The notes: generated by a model not told the origin, from the letters alone. 64,000 nt of DNA from Caldalkalibacillus mannanilyticus JCM 10596 (GCF_000615945.1 NZ_BAMO01000003.1:124001-188000); one strand, 5' to 3'; counted from the stretch's first letter, positions 45,476 through 55,421 are shown. A program made the numbers and translations.

Positions 45476-46147
45476 CTAGAGAAAGCTCCAATCTACTTCC
45501 TCAACTCCATGAGCCTTCAAGAATGCATTCGCCCGACTAAAAGGCTTGCTGCCAAAGAATCCTCGATAAGCTGAAAGCGGACTTGGGTGTGGAGCAGTCA
45601 ACACCAGATGCTTAGGATTGGTTAGCATTGGTTTTTTATTCTGCGCTGGTCTTCCCCATAGGAAAATGACGATGGGACGATCCTGTTCATTTATAACGCG
45701 TATAACAGCATCGGTAAATGACTCCCACCCCATACCCTGATGTGAATTGGCTTCATGGGCTCTCACGGTCAAAACAGTGTTGAGCAGGAGAACGCCTTGG
45801 TCTGCCCATTTTTTTAAATATCCGTGGTCAGGAATCGGACAACCTATATCATCGTGCAGCTCTTTATAGATATTTTGAAGTGATGGTGGTATCTTCTGAC
45901 CTCTATGCACCGAGAAGGAGAGCCCATGAGCCTGATTTTCACCGTGGTATGGGTCTTGACCGAGCAATAAAACCTTCACATTGGCAAGTGGCGTATAGTG
46001 TAGAGCATTGAAGATATCATTCATATGCGGGAACACCTGCATTGTTCGGTATTCCTGTTTCAAAAATTGGCGCAATTGTTTATAGTAAGGCTTTTCAAAT
46101 TCTCTCGACAGTACTTCGTTCCAATCATTCTTGAGTATTTGTGCCAT
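45476..46147 (-). CDS. ung: Uracil-DNA glycosylase
   Basis: This family 1 enzyme removes uracil from DNA. The catalytic Asp is in [36 protein letters not shown] and the His loop in [16 protein letters not shown] are intact. ATG 46147 gives 223 residues, the family length, and has AAAGGA upstream. The frame is open to 46228, but the extra 27 residues are not family-like. Confidence 0.94.
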   Translation of the reverse strand: MAQILKNDWNEVLSREFEKPYYKQLRQFLKQEYRTMQVFPHMNDIFNALHYTPLANVKVLLLGQDPYHGENQAHGLSFSVHRGQKIPPSLQNIYKELHDDIGCPIPDHGYLKKWADQGVLLLNTVLTVRAHEANSHQGMGWESFTDAVIRVINEQDRPIVIFLWGRPAQNKKPMLTNPKHLVLTAPHPSPLSAYRGFFGSKPFSRANAFLKAHGVEEVDWSFL

Positions 46148-46235
46148 ATATTGAATCGTCCTTTCCATTTCATCGCGGCATATACACACCTTCTTTCCAT
46201 CATAATAGATGATCTCAATCTTGACCACTCTCTAC

Positions 46236-47447
46236 TTAAGCAGATAGCTTCTCCTCGCTTTTCGTGACATATAAGGCACACGCAGCATCCCCAGTAATGT
46301 TAACCGCTGTTCTACACATATCTAGCAAACGATCGACTCCTAGAACAAGCGCAATAGCTTCCACTGGTAATCCCACATTGAGTAGGACCATGGAAAGCAT
46401 AATAAGTCCTACCCCAGGTACTCCAGCCGTACCAATGCTGGCTAGAGTGGCTGTTAAAACCACCGTTAACAGCGCCGCAAATCCTAGCTCCATTCCATAG
46501 ACCTGGGCAATAAACACTGTTGCTACTCCTTGCATAATGGCTGTTCCATCCATATTAATCGTTGCACCTAAGGGCTGAACAAAGCCACTGATGCTTTTGG
46601 GAACCTTCAGCTCTTTTTGAGCTGTTTCCATCGAAACAGGTAGGGTCGCTGAACTGCTAGAAGTACTAAAGGCAACCACCATCGCCGGAGAAAACCTTTG
46701 GACAAACTGAAGGGGATTCATCTTTCCTAGAAAGCGAATAATAGCGCCATAGCTAATGAGGACATGCAGAAGCAGTGCCAAGAGCACAACGATCATATAC
46801 TTCCCCATAGCCAAAATAGCTTCTGTTCCTTGTCCTCCAATCGCCACAGCGATTAAGGCAAAGGCTCCATACGGTGCCAGCTTCATTACAACCTGAACCA
46901 GATACATAAGCACTTCATTTCCTTGTTCCACGAGCTTGGAGATTCGATCCGCCTTTCCTCCCAACCTTGACAAGGCAAACCCAATGAAAATGGAAAAGAA
47001 GATCACTTGCAGCATATTTCCTTCCGTTAAAGAGGCAAACGGATTTTTGGGTACAATATTGAGCAATGTTTCCACAACAGGAGGAGCCTCCCTTGCTTCA
47101 AACGTTGCCCCTTCTAGCTGAAAGCTACCGTTCCCTGGTTGGATTATATACGCAAGACTAAGGGAAAGAACGAGAGCAAGTGTTGTTGTAAGTAGAAAAA
47201 AAACAACGGTTCTTACTCCGATTCTACCTAATTTCTTAGGATCACTAATTCCCGCCGTCCCTAGAATGAGTGACACAATCACAATAGGTACAACAAGCAT
47301 TTGAATAAGATGAATGAATAATGTCCCTACAGGCTGTAAAACATAATCTCTGACAACTTCATACGTTCCTGACATCCACAGATTTAAAATCAGTCCAAAA
47401 ACAATTCCCAAGCCCATGCCCAGCAAAATTTTTCTTGTTAATGACAT
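46236..47447 (-). CDS. Dicarboxylate/amino acid:cation symporter (DAACS, GltP/GltT-like)
   Basis: The protein has 403 residues and about eight membrane segments plus re-entrant loops. The signature blocks are FIHLIQMLVVPIVIVSLILG, AFSTSSSSATLPVSMETA (serine-rich re-entrant loop), LGATINMDGTAIMQGV and GVDRLLDMCRTAVNITGD. It takes up glutamate, aspartate or C4-dicarboxylates with protons or sodium. The exact substrate is not predictable here. It ends 88 nt before the ung start. Confidence 0.92.
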   Translation of the reverse strand: MSLTRKILLGMGLGIVFGLILNLWMSGTYEVVRDYVLQPVGTLFIHLIQMLVVPIVIVSLILGTAGISDPKKLGRIGVRTVVFFLLTTTLALVLSLSLAYIIQPGNGSFQLEGATFEAREAPPVVETLLNIVPKNPFASLTEGNMLQVIFFSIFIGFALSRLGGKADRISKLVEQGNEVLMYLVQVVMKLAPYGAFALIAVAIGGQGTEAILAMGKYMIVVLLALLLHVLISYGAIIRFLGKMNPLQFVQRFSPAMVVAFSTSSSSATLPVSMETAQKELKVPKSISGFVQPLGATINMDGTAIMQGVATVFIAQVYGMELGFAALLTVVLTATLASIGTAGVPGVGLIMLSMVLLNVGLPVEAIALVLGVDRLLDMCRTAVNITGDAACALYVTKSEEKLSA

Positions 47448-47596
47448 TCTAGTTCCTCCTTTTCTTTTAGTAGAAGATTCTATCTAAAATAGAGTCTCCT
47501 TATCCTACTCTATAAGAAAAAAGGGAGATTTATTCGTGCTACCCCCGAAAAATAATCTGATTTTTCTTATTTTTTAACCCTTTCGCCTCCCGATTT

Positions 47597-47718
47597 ATTT
47601 TTTTTGCTTTTTGTTTTATTTTTTTTGCAGGGGAGGAGCATATTTTTTTTGCTGGCAGAAGGAGGAACTGGCTTATTTCTGCTACTAATAACATCAAAAT
47701 ACTTGGCATATTTTTTGC
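47597..47718. repeat. Phased T8 tracts (three exact ATTTTTTTTGC copies) in the 47448-47847 intergenic region
   Basis: ATTTTTTTTGC occurs exactly at 47597-47607, 47618-47628 and 47642-47652. A shorter ATTTTTTGC is at 47710-47718. The first three are 21 and 24 bp apart, about two helix turns. Such phased A/T tracts bend DNA. This is the main content of the 400-bp gap between the divergent symporter and YjiH genes, apart from the cre site. Confidence 0.6.
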
Positions 47719-47759
47719 ATGTGATATCATTACGATATAGCTGGCTAAAGGGGGTCAGA

Positions 47760-47773
47760 TGAAAACGTTTACA
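47760..47773 (+). promoter_or_regulatory. Candidate cre (CcpA) site upstream of the YjiH gene
   Basis: TGAAAACGTTTACA fits the cre consensus TGWAANCGNTNWCA at every position. It lies 75 nt before the start codon and downstream of a possible promoter, so it would act as a roadblock. AACGTTTA also pairs with TAAACGTT at 47806-47813. Confidence 0.6.
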
Positions 47774-47847
47774 AGCAGTGAGGCTTTCTTAGACATCTAG
47801 TGACGTTAAACGTTCTAAAAAATTTATACCTGAGGTGAAGAATCTGC

Positions 47848-49218
47848 ATGAAAAATCAAGTTACTACTCATTCAAACAAACCACCTACGTCATCCGATTA
47901 TTTAAAGTTCATTATTCCTTCTTTTATCGGAATACTGCTCTTCATGATCCCTTTCTCTTATGGTGACTCGGTCACGATCCCAGTGGCTATGCTCGCCAAA
48001 TGGGTGCAGGGACAATTTGAGAGTGTTCTGCCTATTGTGATGACAGTTATTATTATTCTTACAGTAATTGGTTCCTTAATCGCGCGTCTTTTCTCTCCAT
48101 CCATCATTATGGACAAGCCATTTTTGAAAAACCTTTTCTATGTAAGTCCTATTTGGCTCATTGCTCGTTTTCTAGGAATGGTTTTTGCCATTATGACCCT
48201 TTATCAAATTGGACCTGAGTGGATTTGGTCAGAGGACACAGGCGGACTTCTATTATTTGATCTCATTCCTGTTTTATTTTCTGTCTTTTTATTCGCTGGA
48301 TTGTTTTTGCCTTTATTACTTAATTTCGGGTTGCTTGAATTGTTCGGTACTTTATTAACCAGATTGATGCGCCCCATATTCACTCTTCCGGGCAGATCGT
48401 CCATTGATTGCTTGGCTTCATGGCTAGGGGATGGAACGATCGGGGTGTTATTAACCAATAAGCAATACGAGGAAGGCTATTACACAAAGAGAGAAGCAGC
48501 CGTTATCGGTACGACCTTCTCTGTCGTTTCCATTACCTTTAGTATTGTCGTGATACAGCAGATGAAGCTGGAGCATTTATTTTTACCCTATTATCTAACG
48601 ATCGTCCTTGCTGGATTTGTGTGTGCGCTTGTTCTGCCACGCATCCCTCCTTTATCTAGAAAACCAGATACATTTTACGAGAAAGCAACTTCACAGGCCG
48701 ATGAGTCTATTCCAGCCCATACTTCTGCTTTTGCTTGGGGTATCCAGCAGGCTGTTGCCAAAGCGAAAACAAACACTCGCTTTTCTCAAGTTGCTAAGGG
48801 TGGCGTACAAAATGTCTTAGACATGTGGATGGGTGTTGTCCCGATCGTCATGGCTTTAGGAACGGTGGCTTTAGTGCTTGCAGAATATACGCAGCTATTT
48901 GTCATTTTGGGAGCGCCGTTTGTCCCACTTTTACAGCTCATGCAGGTCCCTGAAGCGGCTCTAGCAGCTCAGACGATGGTTATTGGATTTGCTGATATGT
49001 TTTTACCAGCCATTATCGGAAGCGGCATCGAAAGCGATTTTACTCGTTTTGTTATTGCTTGTGTTTCCGTTACTCAATTAATTTATATGTCTGAAGTAGG
49101 GGGATTATTGTTAGCGTCTAAGCTTCCTGTCCGCTTCTTAGATCTAGTGATTATCTTTTTATTGCGTACCCTTATTTCTTTACCGATTATTGTCCTAATG
49201 GCGCACCTTATTTTTTAG
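47848..49218 (+). CDS. YjiH family membrane protein (nucleoside-recognition/Gate domain)
   Basis: The protein has 456 residues and 10-11 membrane segments. It starts SSDYLKFIIPSFIGILLFMIPF, and SSIDCLASWLGDGTIGVLLTNKQYEEGYYTKREAAVIGTTF in broken form is the Gate-like core of YjiH proteins. FADMFLPAIIGSGIESDFTRF follows. The transported substrate is not known. GAGGTGAAG precedes the ATG. A cre-like site upstream suggests catabolite repression. Confidence 0.87.
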   Translation: MKNQVTTHSNKPPTSSDYLKFIIPSFIGILLFMIPFSYGDSVTIPVAMLAKWVQGQFESVLPIVMTVIIILTVIGSLIARLFSPSIIMDKPFLKNLFYVSPIWLIARFLGMVFAIMTLYQIGPEWIWSEDTGGLLLFDLIPVLFSVFLFAGLFLPLLLNFGLLELFGTLLTRLMRPIFTLPGRSSIDCLASWLGDGTIGVLLTNKQYEEGYYTKREAAVIGTTFSVVSITFSIVVIQQMKLEHLFLPYYLTIVLAGFVCALVLPRIPPLSRKPDTFYEKATSQADESIPAHTSAFAWGIQQAVAKAKTNTRFSQVAKGGVQNVLDMWMGVVPIVMALGTVALVLAEYTQLFVILGAPFVPLLQLMQVPEAALAAQTMVIGFADMFLPAIIGSGIESDFTRFVIACVSVTQLIYMSEVGGLLLASKLPVRFLDLVIIFLLRTLISLPIIVLMAHLIF

Positions 49219-49251
49219 TGTGACTTTATAATAAGACTTATGGTTTTCTAG

Positions 49252-49289
49252 GCGAGATTTACTCTAACAGGGGTAGATCTCGCTTTTTT
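49252..49289 (+). terminator. Rho-independent terminator of the YjiH gene
   Basis: GCGAGATTTACT (from 49252) pairs with GGGTAGATCTCGC (to 49283), and TTTTTT follows. Confidence 0.82.
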
Positions 49290-49434
49290 AAATTATGTAT
49301 CTTTTTACCAAAATGGATATACTAACGATAGAGCAGCTTACATATACAAGCCAACGTTTTTAGTGTAATATAAGAGGAAAGTATTATATTATTGCATTTT
49401 TCCGTGACTAAAGACATACCGAGGGAGTGGGACT

Positions 49435-49822
49435 ATGGACATATTTTCGTTAAAAATACTCTTGTGTGATGATTCATTACTTGTCAGAAAAAAACTAAAA
49501 AAGCTCATTAGAGGAAAAAGGCTTTACACAGATTTTTGAAGCTTCCGATGGTGAAGAAGCCGTTGCATTTTGCCAAAACGAAAAACCAGATGTTGTGCTC
49601 TTAGACATTGTCATGCCTAAAAAAGATGGAATTGAAGCTCTAAAAGAAATTAAAGTCATCAAGGAAGATACATACATTGTGATGGCTTCCTCTGTCGGTA
49701 CTCAAAGCAATCTGATCAAAGCGTTGAAAGCAGGAGCCAACACCTTTCTGCAAAAGCCTGTTTCACCTGAAGCGGTTATAGAAACCATCGAACAATTGAT
49801 CAAGGAACGGGGGGAAGGCTAA
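49435..49822 (+). pseudogene. CheY-like response regulator, frameshifted near 49500
   Basis: The start ATG follows GAGGGAG. LKILLCDDSLLVRKKL begins a receiver. The frame then runs off in LIRGKRLYTDF and stops. SLEEKGFTQIFEASDGEEA and the rest, with the phospho-Asp in PDVVLLDIVMPKKDG and the switch region VMASSVGTQSN and FLQKPVSPEA, follow in the +1 frame. One extra A in CTAAAAAAGC explains it, the only insertion among the split genes here. It overlaps the next gene by one base (TAATG) and resembles chemotaxis-type receivers. Confidence 0.85.
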
Positions 49823-50733
49823 TGTTTGCCCAATTTTTTGGACACTATTTGTTGAATCAAGGCATCATCACAAGCTCACAATTACAGGAAGCAATGGCGT
49901 CTCAAAAAGATACAAGAGTCAAACTAGGTGTTCTCGCTATTAATCAAGAATATATGACCGCAAGCCAAGTAGAACAAGTACACCAAACCCAAATGACAAT
50001 GGACAAACGCTTTGGAGAAATAGCGGTAGAATTAGGCTTTCTTACTGAGGAACAGGTGGAGCATCTCCTCTCCTCTCAGAAAAGCGCTCACCTATTATTA
50101 GGACAAGCCCTTATTGACCAGAACGTCTTAACCTATGATTCATTTTCAGAGGCTCTATCCCGCTTTAAGAAAGAGAATAGTCTTTCGGACGAGCAATTCG
50201 CCTCCATTATGAACGGCGATATCGATACTCTCATTTCTTCCGTTCTGTTAAAAGAAGAGAAGGACAGGTGGCGGACAGATTACATTAGCCTGTTCGCCAA
50301 AAACTTGATTCGTTTTGTAGATACAGAAATTCGTATAGAAATAGGAAATGCGGCGGAAGTCCACAGCTATGATTGGTTCGTTTCTCAAGAAATAGCGACT
50401 GAACATGATGCCGTTAGTAGAAAAGTAGCGATTGGCGGGGATCAACCTTCCTTCCTTCGTCTGGCTTCTCGTTATGCGGATGAATCGATAAAGGAAGCAG
50501 ATGACATGATGCAGGCTTCGGTTGGAGAATTTTTGAACCTGCATAATGGAATTTTCCTTGTTAATATGTCAAACAATCTTCATGTAGAGTTAGAGCTTAA
50601 ACCACAGATGGTATCAAATCAGAGAAGTGAATCCGACACTGGCTACCACACGCTGCTTCATGTGATTGGCTCTGATTTCTCCATTGATTTACTTATTTCT
50701 GATTTGTCTGTTCTTGTGCCAGAACATCTATAG
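49822..50733 (+). CDS. Two MshEN-like repeats fused to a CheX/CheC-like domain
   Basis: The protein has 303 residues. Residues ~5-110 hold two similar segments, FGHYLLNQGIITSSQLQEAMASQ and RFGEIAVELGFLTEEQVEHLLSSQ in broken form. They follow the RxGxxLxxxGxIxxxxLxxALxxQ pattern of MshEN/GspE N-terminal domains, some of which bind cyclic-di-GMP. The C-terminal ~150 residues (DYISLFAKNLIRFVDTEIRIE, ASRYADESIKEADDMMQASVGEFLNLHNG) resemble CheX/CheC phosphatases. It is coupled to the CheY-like gene and may be its phosphatase. The fold calls are inference. Confidence 0.65.
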   Translation: MFAQFFGHYLLNQGIITSSQLQEAMASQKDTRVKLGVLAINQEYMTASQVEQVHQTQMTMDKRFGEIAVELGFLTEEQVEHLLSSQKSAHLLLGQALIDQNVLTYDSFSEALSRFKKENSLSDEQFASIMNGDIDTLISSVLLKEEKDRWRTDYISLFAKNLIRFVDTEIRIEIGNAAEVHSYDWFVSQEIATEHDAVSRKVAIGGDQPSFLRLASRYADESIKEADDMMQASVGEFLNLHNGIFLVNMSNNLHVELELKPQMVSNQRSESDTGYHTLLHVIGSDFSIDLLISDLSVLVPEHL

Positions 50734-50823
50734 ACGTTGCTACAACCAGCTGTATATCTTGTATATTGCAGAATCTTCTGTGTATACTGGATATACAGTT
50801 TTTTTACAAAAGGGGGTAACACG

Positions 50824-51480
50824 TTGTCTTATTCAAACCCAAAGCAGAGCTCATTCTCTGCACTATGGTACGGTAACATTCCTTTTTTCAAAAATAATCT
50901 CCTTCACCTAATGCTTCTTCTTTTTTCTTTGTATTGGATCATTCTATCCATCGAACCCTATAGTGCCTATAACTGGTGGTTAGAGAATGCCCTTACCCTT
51001 CTGTTGTTACTGGTTCTAGCGCTTACTTATCGGAGGTTTAAGTTCAATAACCTTTCCTACTTACTTATCTTTCTTTTTCTCGCCTTACATACTTATGGAG
51101 CCCATTATTCTTATACCACTACTCTTATTGATGAGTGGATGATTCACCTGTTTGAATTTGAACGAAATCATTATGATCGTATTGTTCATTTTTCTTTCGG
51201 TCTGCTGCTGACCTATCCAGTCTATGAATTTGTTCATAAAACCATGAATGTCACTTCATTCTGGCAGTATACATTACCCATCATTTTTATTTTTTCGGCA
51301 GGCTCTTTTTATGAATTAATTGAGATGTGGGTCGCGCACATTGTCGCTCCCGAAATTGGATTAAATTTTGTTGGGTTTCAAGGGGATGTGTGGGATGCCC
51401 AAAAAGATATGGCACTAGCCTTGTACGGCTCCTTGGCTACCATAGGAGTCATTTTAGCGGGGAAAAGAAAAACCTCCTGA
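50824..51480 (+). CDS. yjdF: DUF2238 membrane protein (YjdF-like)
   Basis: The protein has 218 residues and about six membrane segments. LHTYGAHYSYTTTLIDEW, RNHYDRIVHFSFGLLLTYPVYE, SFYELIEMWVAHIVAPEIG and FQGDVWDAQKDMALALYGS are DUF2238 hallmarks. The TTG at 50824 follows AAGGGGG; the longer frame lacks this. The function is unknown. A terminator follows. Confidence 0.85.
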   Translation: MSYSNPKQSSFSALWYGNIPFFKNNLLHLMLLLFSLYWIILSIEPYSAYNWWLENALTLLLLLVLALTYRRFKFNNLSYLLIFLFLALHTYGAHYSYTTTLIDEWMIHLFEFERNHYDRIVHFSFGLLLTYPVYEFVHKTMNVTSFWQYTLPIIFIFSAGSFYELIEMWVAHIVAPEIGLNFVGFQGDVWDAQKDMALALYGSLATIGVILAGKRKTS

Positions 51481-51525
51481 TCATAGGGGGATCATGGCGT
51501 GGCTTTTCAAACCTTCTTCCTTCCT

Positions 51526-51560
51526 TAAGGCACTCTTGTTGCAGGAGTGCCTTAGATTTT
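51526..51560. terminator. Terminator between yjdF and the GGDEF gene
   Basis: TAAGGCACTC (51526-51535) and GAGTGCCTTA (51545-51554) form a perfect 10-bp stem, followed by GATTTT. It lies between convergent genes. Confidence 0.75.
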
Positions 51561-52781
51561 AACTAGTAGGAGAACGGTACACCGTGGTGCAATTTTTTCC
51601 TCCTTTTTTCGACTGATACATGGCATAGTCAACTACACGTTTTAATTCATCACCCGTGCTTGCATCAAGAGGGTATTGGGCAATTCCAGCGCTCAGGGTG
51701 ATGGAAACGCTTTCTCCACATTCTGTGATTAGCACATGCTCTTCCAAATAGTTACGAATTCGTTCCAGTTTCTCCACTGCCTGTTCTACGCTTAGTTCTG
51801 GAGCAAGAATCATAAATTCATCCCCTGCATAACGGTATGCTTCCTCCCTCTCCTGAACATCTCTGATGGCATCCGCTATCTTCTGAATCAATTGATCTCC
51901 CATATCATGACCGTATTTGTCATTCACTCTTTTCAAATCGTCTGAATCCATCATGATTAATGTAAGGGATTGATCTGGTGTCAAAGTAGAGAGCCATCCT
52001 TTAAGATCCTCATGAAAGGCACGATAATTCTTGAGCTTCGTCATCTCATCCGTAATGGTTGTCCGATAGATTTTGTCGTACAATTCTGCTGTTTCAATGG
52101 CACTAGCTACTTGAAAGCCGATCATACGAAGCAATTCCTCATGTTCTGGGCGATAGGCAAACTCCCGATAGCTCTGTGCCGAAATGACCCCTTTTACTTG
52201 ATCTCCTAGAAGCATGGGGACAAAAATAGCCGTACTTGTGGGACATTGACGGTTGCCCCACCTTCGTGGAGTCGACTGAGTAAGCTCCTTCTCCGTTTGG
52301 ATATGAACAGCAGCCTTGGTCATAATCGCCTTCGAAATATTTCCTTCCCCATATTTAAGCAAACCCGGATGATAACGCACTCCATTATCTAGTGCAAATG
52401 GAATGTGTACCTCATCACTTCCCTCTTTATACAAGGCAACAAGAAACGCATCTGTAGGCATGACACGAGAAACCAACTGATTTGCTTTTAGAAAAATGGT
52501 TTCCACATCCACCGCTTTGGTAAATATATGTCCTAATTCATGTACGATTGTCAAATGCTCTGACACCCAAGTCAATTGTTTCACTTTCTGTCTAAGTTTT
52601 TCAATCTCATGGAGGACACTAAGATGCCATGCTTTTTCCTCTTCATTAAGCTGAACATCATGCTTTCCGCCTGTATTCTGTCATCATTCAAGTCTTCCAT
52701 GCGACCCATTTTAGAAAGAAGAGTATGATATTGTTGCAGTAGTCTTTGTAAATCTGTTGGTGATTTCTGTTGACCCCCCAC
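51559..52781 (-). pseudogene. GAF-GGDEF diguanylate cyclase, frameshifted near 52676
   Basis: The N-terminal helix (MGGQQKSPTDLQRLLQQYHTL) starts at GTG 52781 with AGGAGG upstream. The frame is lost after DLNDDRIQ, and TGGKHDVQLNEEEKAWHLS continues in the -1 frame; one base is missing near AGAATACAGG. A coiled coil and a GAF domain (TIVHELGHIFTKAVDVETIF, VSAQSYREFAYRPEHEELL) follow, then a GGDEF domain with the active-site variant YRYAGDEFMIL. RxxD is absent at the I-site (REEA), so product inhibition is unlikely. It probably makes cyclic-di-GMP in response to a small ligand. Confidence 0.88.
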
Positions 52782-52877
52782 CTCATAGCCTCCTCCTTCT
52801 TTTAGAAATTCTGAAATATCTGTGAATATTATAAATCTACTATATCAAATCCCCTCCCCTTTGGACATGCCTGAAAT

Positions 52878-52963
52878 AATACTAGACATATATTGACAAT
52901 ATAGTAGAGAAATTGATATATTGGTGTTTGAAAATACTAGATTAGCGAAATATTCTAGTATTT
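52878..52963 (+). promoter_or_regulatory. Promoter and AATACTAGA repeats upstream of inhA
   Basis: TTGACA (52893-52898) and TATATT (52917-52922) have an 18-nt spacer. AATACTAGA occurs before the -35 (52878-52886). The inverted pair AAATACTAGA/TCTAGTATTT (52932-52941 with 52954-52963) lies just after the -10. A dedicated regulator, or an mRNA 5' hairpin, is likely. Confidence 0.6.
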
Positions 52964-52999
52964 CTAAATAATACTACAACTTATACTGGAGGGGTTTGC

Positions 53000-55396
53000 T
53001 TGATCAATAACAAAAAGTTAAGAGTGTTTAGTAGCATTGCCACAACCACCCTATTAACCTGTTCCCTTGCTTTTCAATCATTTACAGGTAGTGTAACGAC
53101 TGCTTCAATGCATCATGCTCCAGACATTGAGATTTCCGCCCCCATTGATTCTCATATCATTAACGAGGATCGTCTTGCAAACGCTTTAATGAAACGTGGC
53201 ATGCTTCCTGCTAACGCTTCTTCCACACAGGTCAGACAAGCCGTTCGCGCTTATATTGAGCAAAAAAGTGGGCATGAAGACGTTCACAAAAACTCTGTTG
53301 AACACCAGCATCATGCTGAATTTGACAAGAAAACAAAAGCCTTCTTAGAAAAACAAAAGGATAAATTAGCCAAAAAAATAAATAAAGGGCACACTAACTT
53401 TAAAAAAGGCAAACCAAATGGAGCCGTTAAAGTTCCTAATGCAAAACAAGCCCCGTACAATGGAGAAGTCCGTACCGACAAGGTTCTGGTCCTTCTTGTG
53501 GAGTTCGAAGACTTTAAACATAACAATATTATTTACGAGGAAGGCTATATGTATGCCAATGACTTTAATCGCGAGCATTATCAAAAATTAATGTTCGGAG
53601 ATAAAAAGTTTACTTTATACGATGGTACAAAGGTGCAAACATTTAAACAATATTTTGAAGAACAATCTGGCGGTAGCTATACCGTTGACGGTTATGTTTC
53701 AGAATGGTTAACCATTCCAGGGAATGCAGCGGATTATGGAGCCGATGATCCTCGCGGAGGTCATGATAATTTAGGACCATTAGGACCACGCGATTTAGTC
53801 AAGAGAGCGCTCGACGCCGCTGTTGAATCCGGTATTAATCTAGCTGATTTTGACCAATTTGATCTCTATGATATGGATGGAGATGGAAACTTCAATGAGC
53901 CTGATGGCTTGGTTGACCATCTAATGATTATTCATGCAGGAACAGGTCAAGAAGCAGGTGGAGGACTCCTTGGAGACGATGCCATTTGGTCTCATCGTTG
54001 GGTTCTTGATGGAGTATATAGAGTCCCTAATACAGTAGCCAGTGTCCCTTATTGGGGAGGACAGATGGGTGCCTATGATTACACGATCCAGCCTGAAGAC
54101 GGAGCTGTAGGAGTGTTTGCTCATGAATATGGACATGATTTAGGATTGCCAGATGAGTATGATACATCCTACACAGGTCATGGTGAGCCTGTTGCTTCTT
54201 GGTCTATTATGAGTGGTGGTAGCTGGAATGGTAGAATCGCTGGTACAGAGCCGACAAGCTTTTCACCGCAAAATAAAGAATTCTTCCAAAAAACCATGGG
54301 AGGAAACTGGGCGAATATCGTAGAAATTGATTTGGATGATATAGATAGCAGAGGATTAGCAACCTTCATCGATCAAAGTGTGACTAAATCGCATAATCCA
54401 GGAATCGTGAAAGTAAATTTACCGAAGAAAGAAGTACATGGATTACAACCGTCCTTTGGTAACTATTATTATTACAGCAACAAAGGAGATAACTTACATA
54501 CTCGCATGTCATCTCCTGAATTCGATCTAACAGGAGCAAGTACAGCAGAATTTAGTTACAAGGCTTGGTTTGACATTGAATATGACTATGACTTTCTCTA
54601 TGTGAAAGCCATAACCGATTCAGGTGAGGAATTAATCCTTGATGTGATTGGGGATGACGATACAGACAATGACAAGCGAGCAGAATCCTCAAAGGGACAA
54701 TGGGTTGATAAAGTTTATGACCTCTCTTCCTTTGCTGGACAAAAAGTAACTCTTCACTTTGAATATGTGACAGATGGCGGGCTTGCTCTAGACGGCTTTG
54801 CTCTAGACAATGCCACTCTGACGGTTGATGGTCAAATCGTATTTGAAGATGGAGCGGAAGGAGAGCCATTATTTACCCTTGAAGGATTTAGTGTCACAAA
54901 TGGAATCTTCCACAAAGATCACTATTATTACTTAGAGTGGAGAAATTACGCTGGTTCTGATATCGCACTACAGTATTCTCGCGGAGTAAAGTATAATACA
55001 GGTATGGTGGTCTGGTATGGAGATGACAGCTATACAGATAACTGGGTTGGCATCCATCCAGGAGAAGGATTCCTAGGAGTCGTAGATGCTCATCCTGAAG
55101 CCATTATTGGGAAAAAGGATGGGGTGGATACGATCTTTGGCAGCACTCGTTATCAAGTAGCAGATGCCGCATTTAGTTATGACCGGGCTCCAAGCTGGAA
55201 AGTGGATACTCCGCTTCGAGGCAGCTATACCTACTCTGGCTTACCTGGAGTCACCACCTTCGATGATTCAAAATCGTATATCAATCAAATCATTCCAGAC
55301 GCTGGTCGAATTGTTCCTAGATACGGACTCAAGTTCCAGGTTATCGGCGAAGCCAAAGACAACTCTGCTGGCGCTGTGTGGATTTACAAACAATAA
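53000..55396 (+). CDS. inhA: Immune inhibitor A, secreted M6 zinc metalloprotease
   Basis: The protein has 798 residues. TTG 53000 follows GGAGGGG. A signal peptide ([18 protein letters not shown]) and a Lys-rich propeptide (~40-140) precede the catalytic domain. The zinc site is [16 protein letters not shown] near residue 375, followed by [12 protein letters not shown]. The C-terminal half has MAM/VEG-like beta-sandwich segments ([29 protein letters not shown]). It degrades host or environmental proteins. Its own promoter with inverted repeats suggests tight regulation. Confidence 0.93.
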   Translation: MINNKKLRVFSSIATTTLLTCSLAFQSFTGSVTTASMHHAPDIEISAPIDSHIINEDRLANALMKRGMLPANASSTQVRQAVRAYIEQKSGHEDVHKNSVEHQHHAEFDKKTKAFLEKQKDKLAKKINKGHTNFKKGKPNGAVKVPNAKQAPYNGEVRTDKVLVLLVEFEDFKHNNIIYEEGYMYANDFNREHYQKLMFGDKKFTLYDGTKVQTFKQYFEEQSGGSYTVDGYVSEWLTIPGNAADYGADDPRGGHDNLGPLGPRDLVKRALDAAVESGINLADFDQFDLYDMDGDGNFNEPDGLVDHLMIIHAGTGQEAGGGLLGDDAIWSHRWVLDGVYRVPNTVASVPYWGGQMGAYDYTIQPEDGAVGVFAHEYGHDLGLPDEYDTSYTGHGEPVASWSIMSGGSWNGRIAGTEPTSFSPQNKEFFQKTMGGNWANIVEIDLDDIDSRGLATFIDQSVTKSHNPGIVKVNLPKKEVHGLQPSFGNYYYYSNKGDNLHTRMSSPEFDLTGASTAEFSYKAWFDIEYDYDFLYVKAITDSGEELILDVIGDDDTDNDKRAESSKGQWVDKVYDLSSFAGQKVTLHFEYVTDGGLALDGFALDNATLTVDGQIVFEDGAEGEPLFTLEGFSVTNGIFHKDHYYYLEWRNYAGSDIALQYSRGVKYNTGMVVWYGDDSYTDNWVGIHPGEGFLGVVDAHPEAIIGKKDGVDTIFGSTRYQVADAAFSYDRAPSWKVDTPLRGSYTYSGLPGVTTFDDSKSYINQIIPDAGRIVPRYGLKFQVIGEAKDNSAGAVWIYKQ

Positions 55397-55421
55397 TCTA
55401 CCAATCTTCTAGCACAAGACC

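Noticed and set aside
45430-45480. TCTAGACCC/GGGTCTAGA as terminator of ung
   Set aside because: The 9-bp arms are perfect, but the loop is over 30 nt and no T-run follows on the minus strand.
47539-47730. 63-residue Lys-rich open frame with PAKK repeats
   Set aside because: It is produced by the GCAAAAAAAAT tracts read on the minus strand, has no ribosome binding site, and does not look like a protein.
49490-49510. A AAA AAG heptamer in the CheY-like gene as a programmed -1 frameshift site
   Set aside because: The heptamer is in the right phase for -1 slippage, but the conserved downstream receiver lies in the +1 frame, and the -1 frame stops after a few codons. A one-base insertion explains it better.
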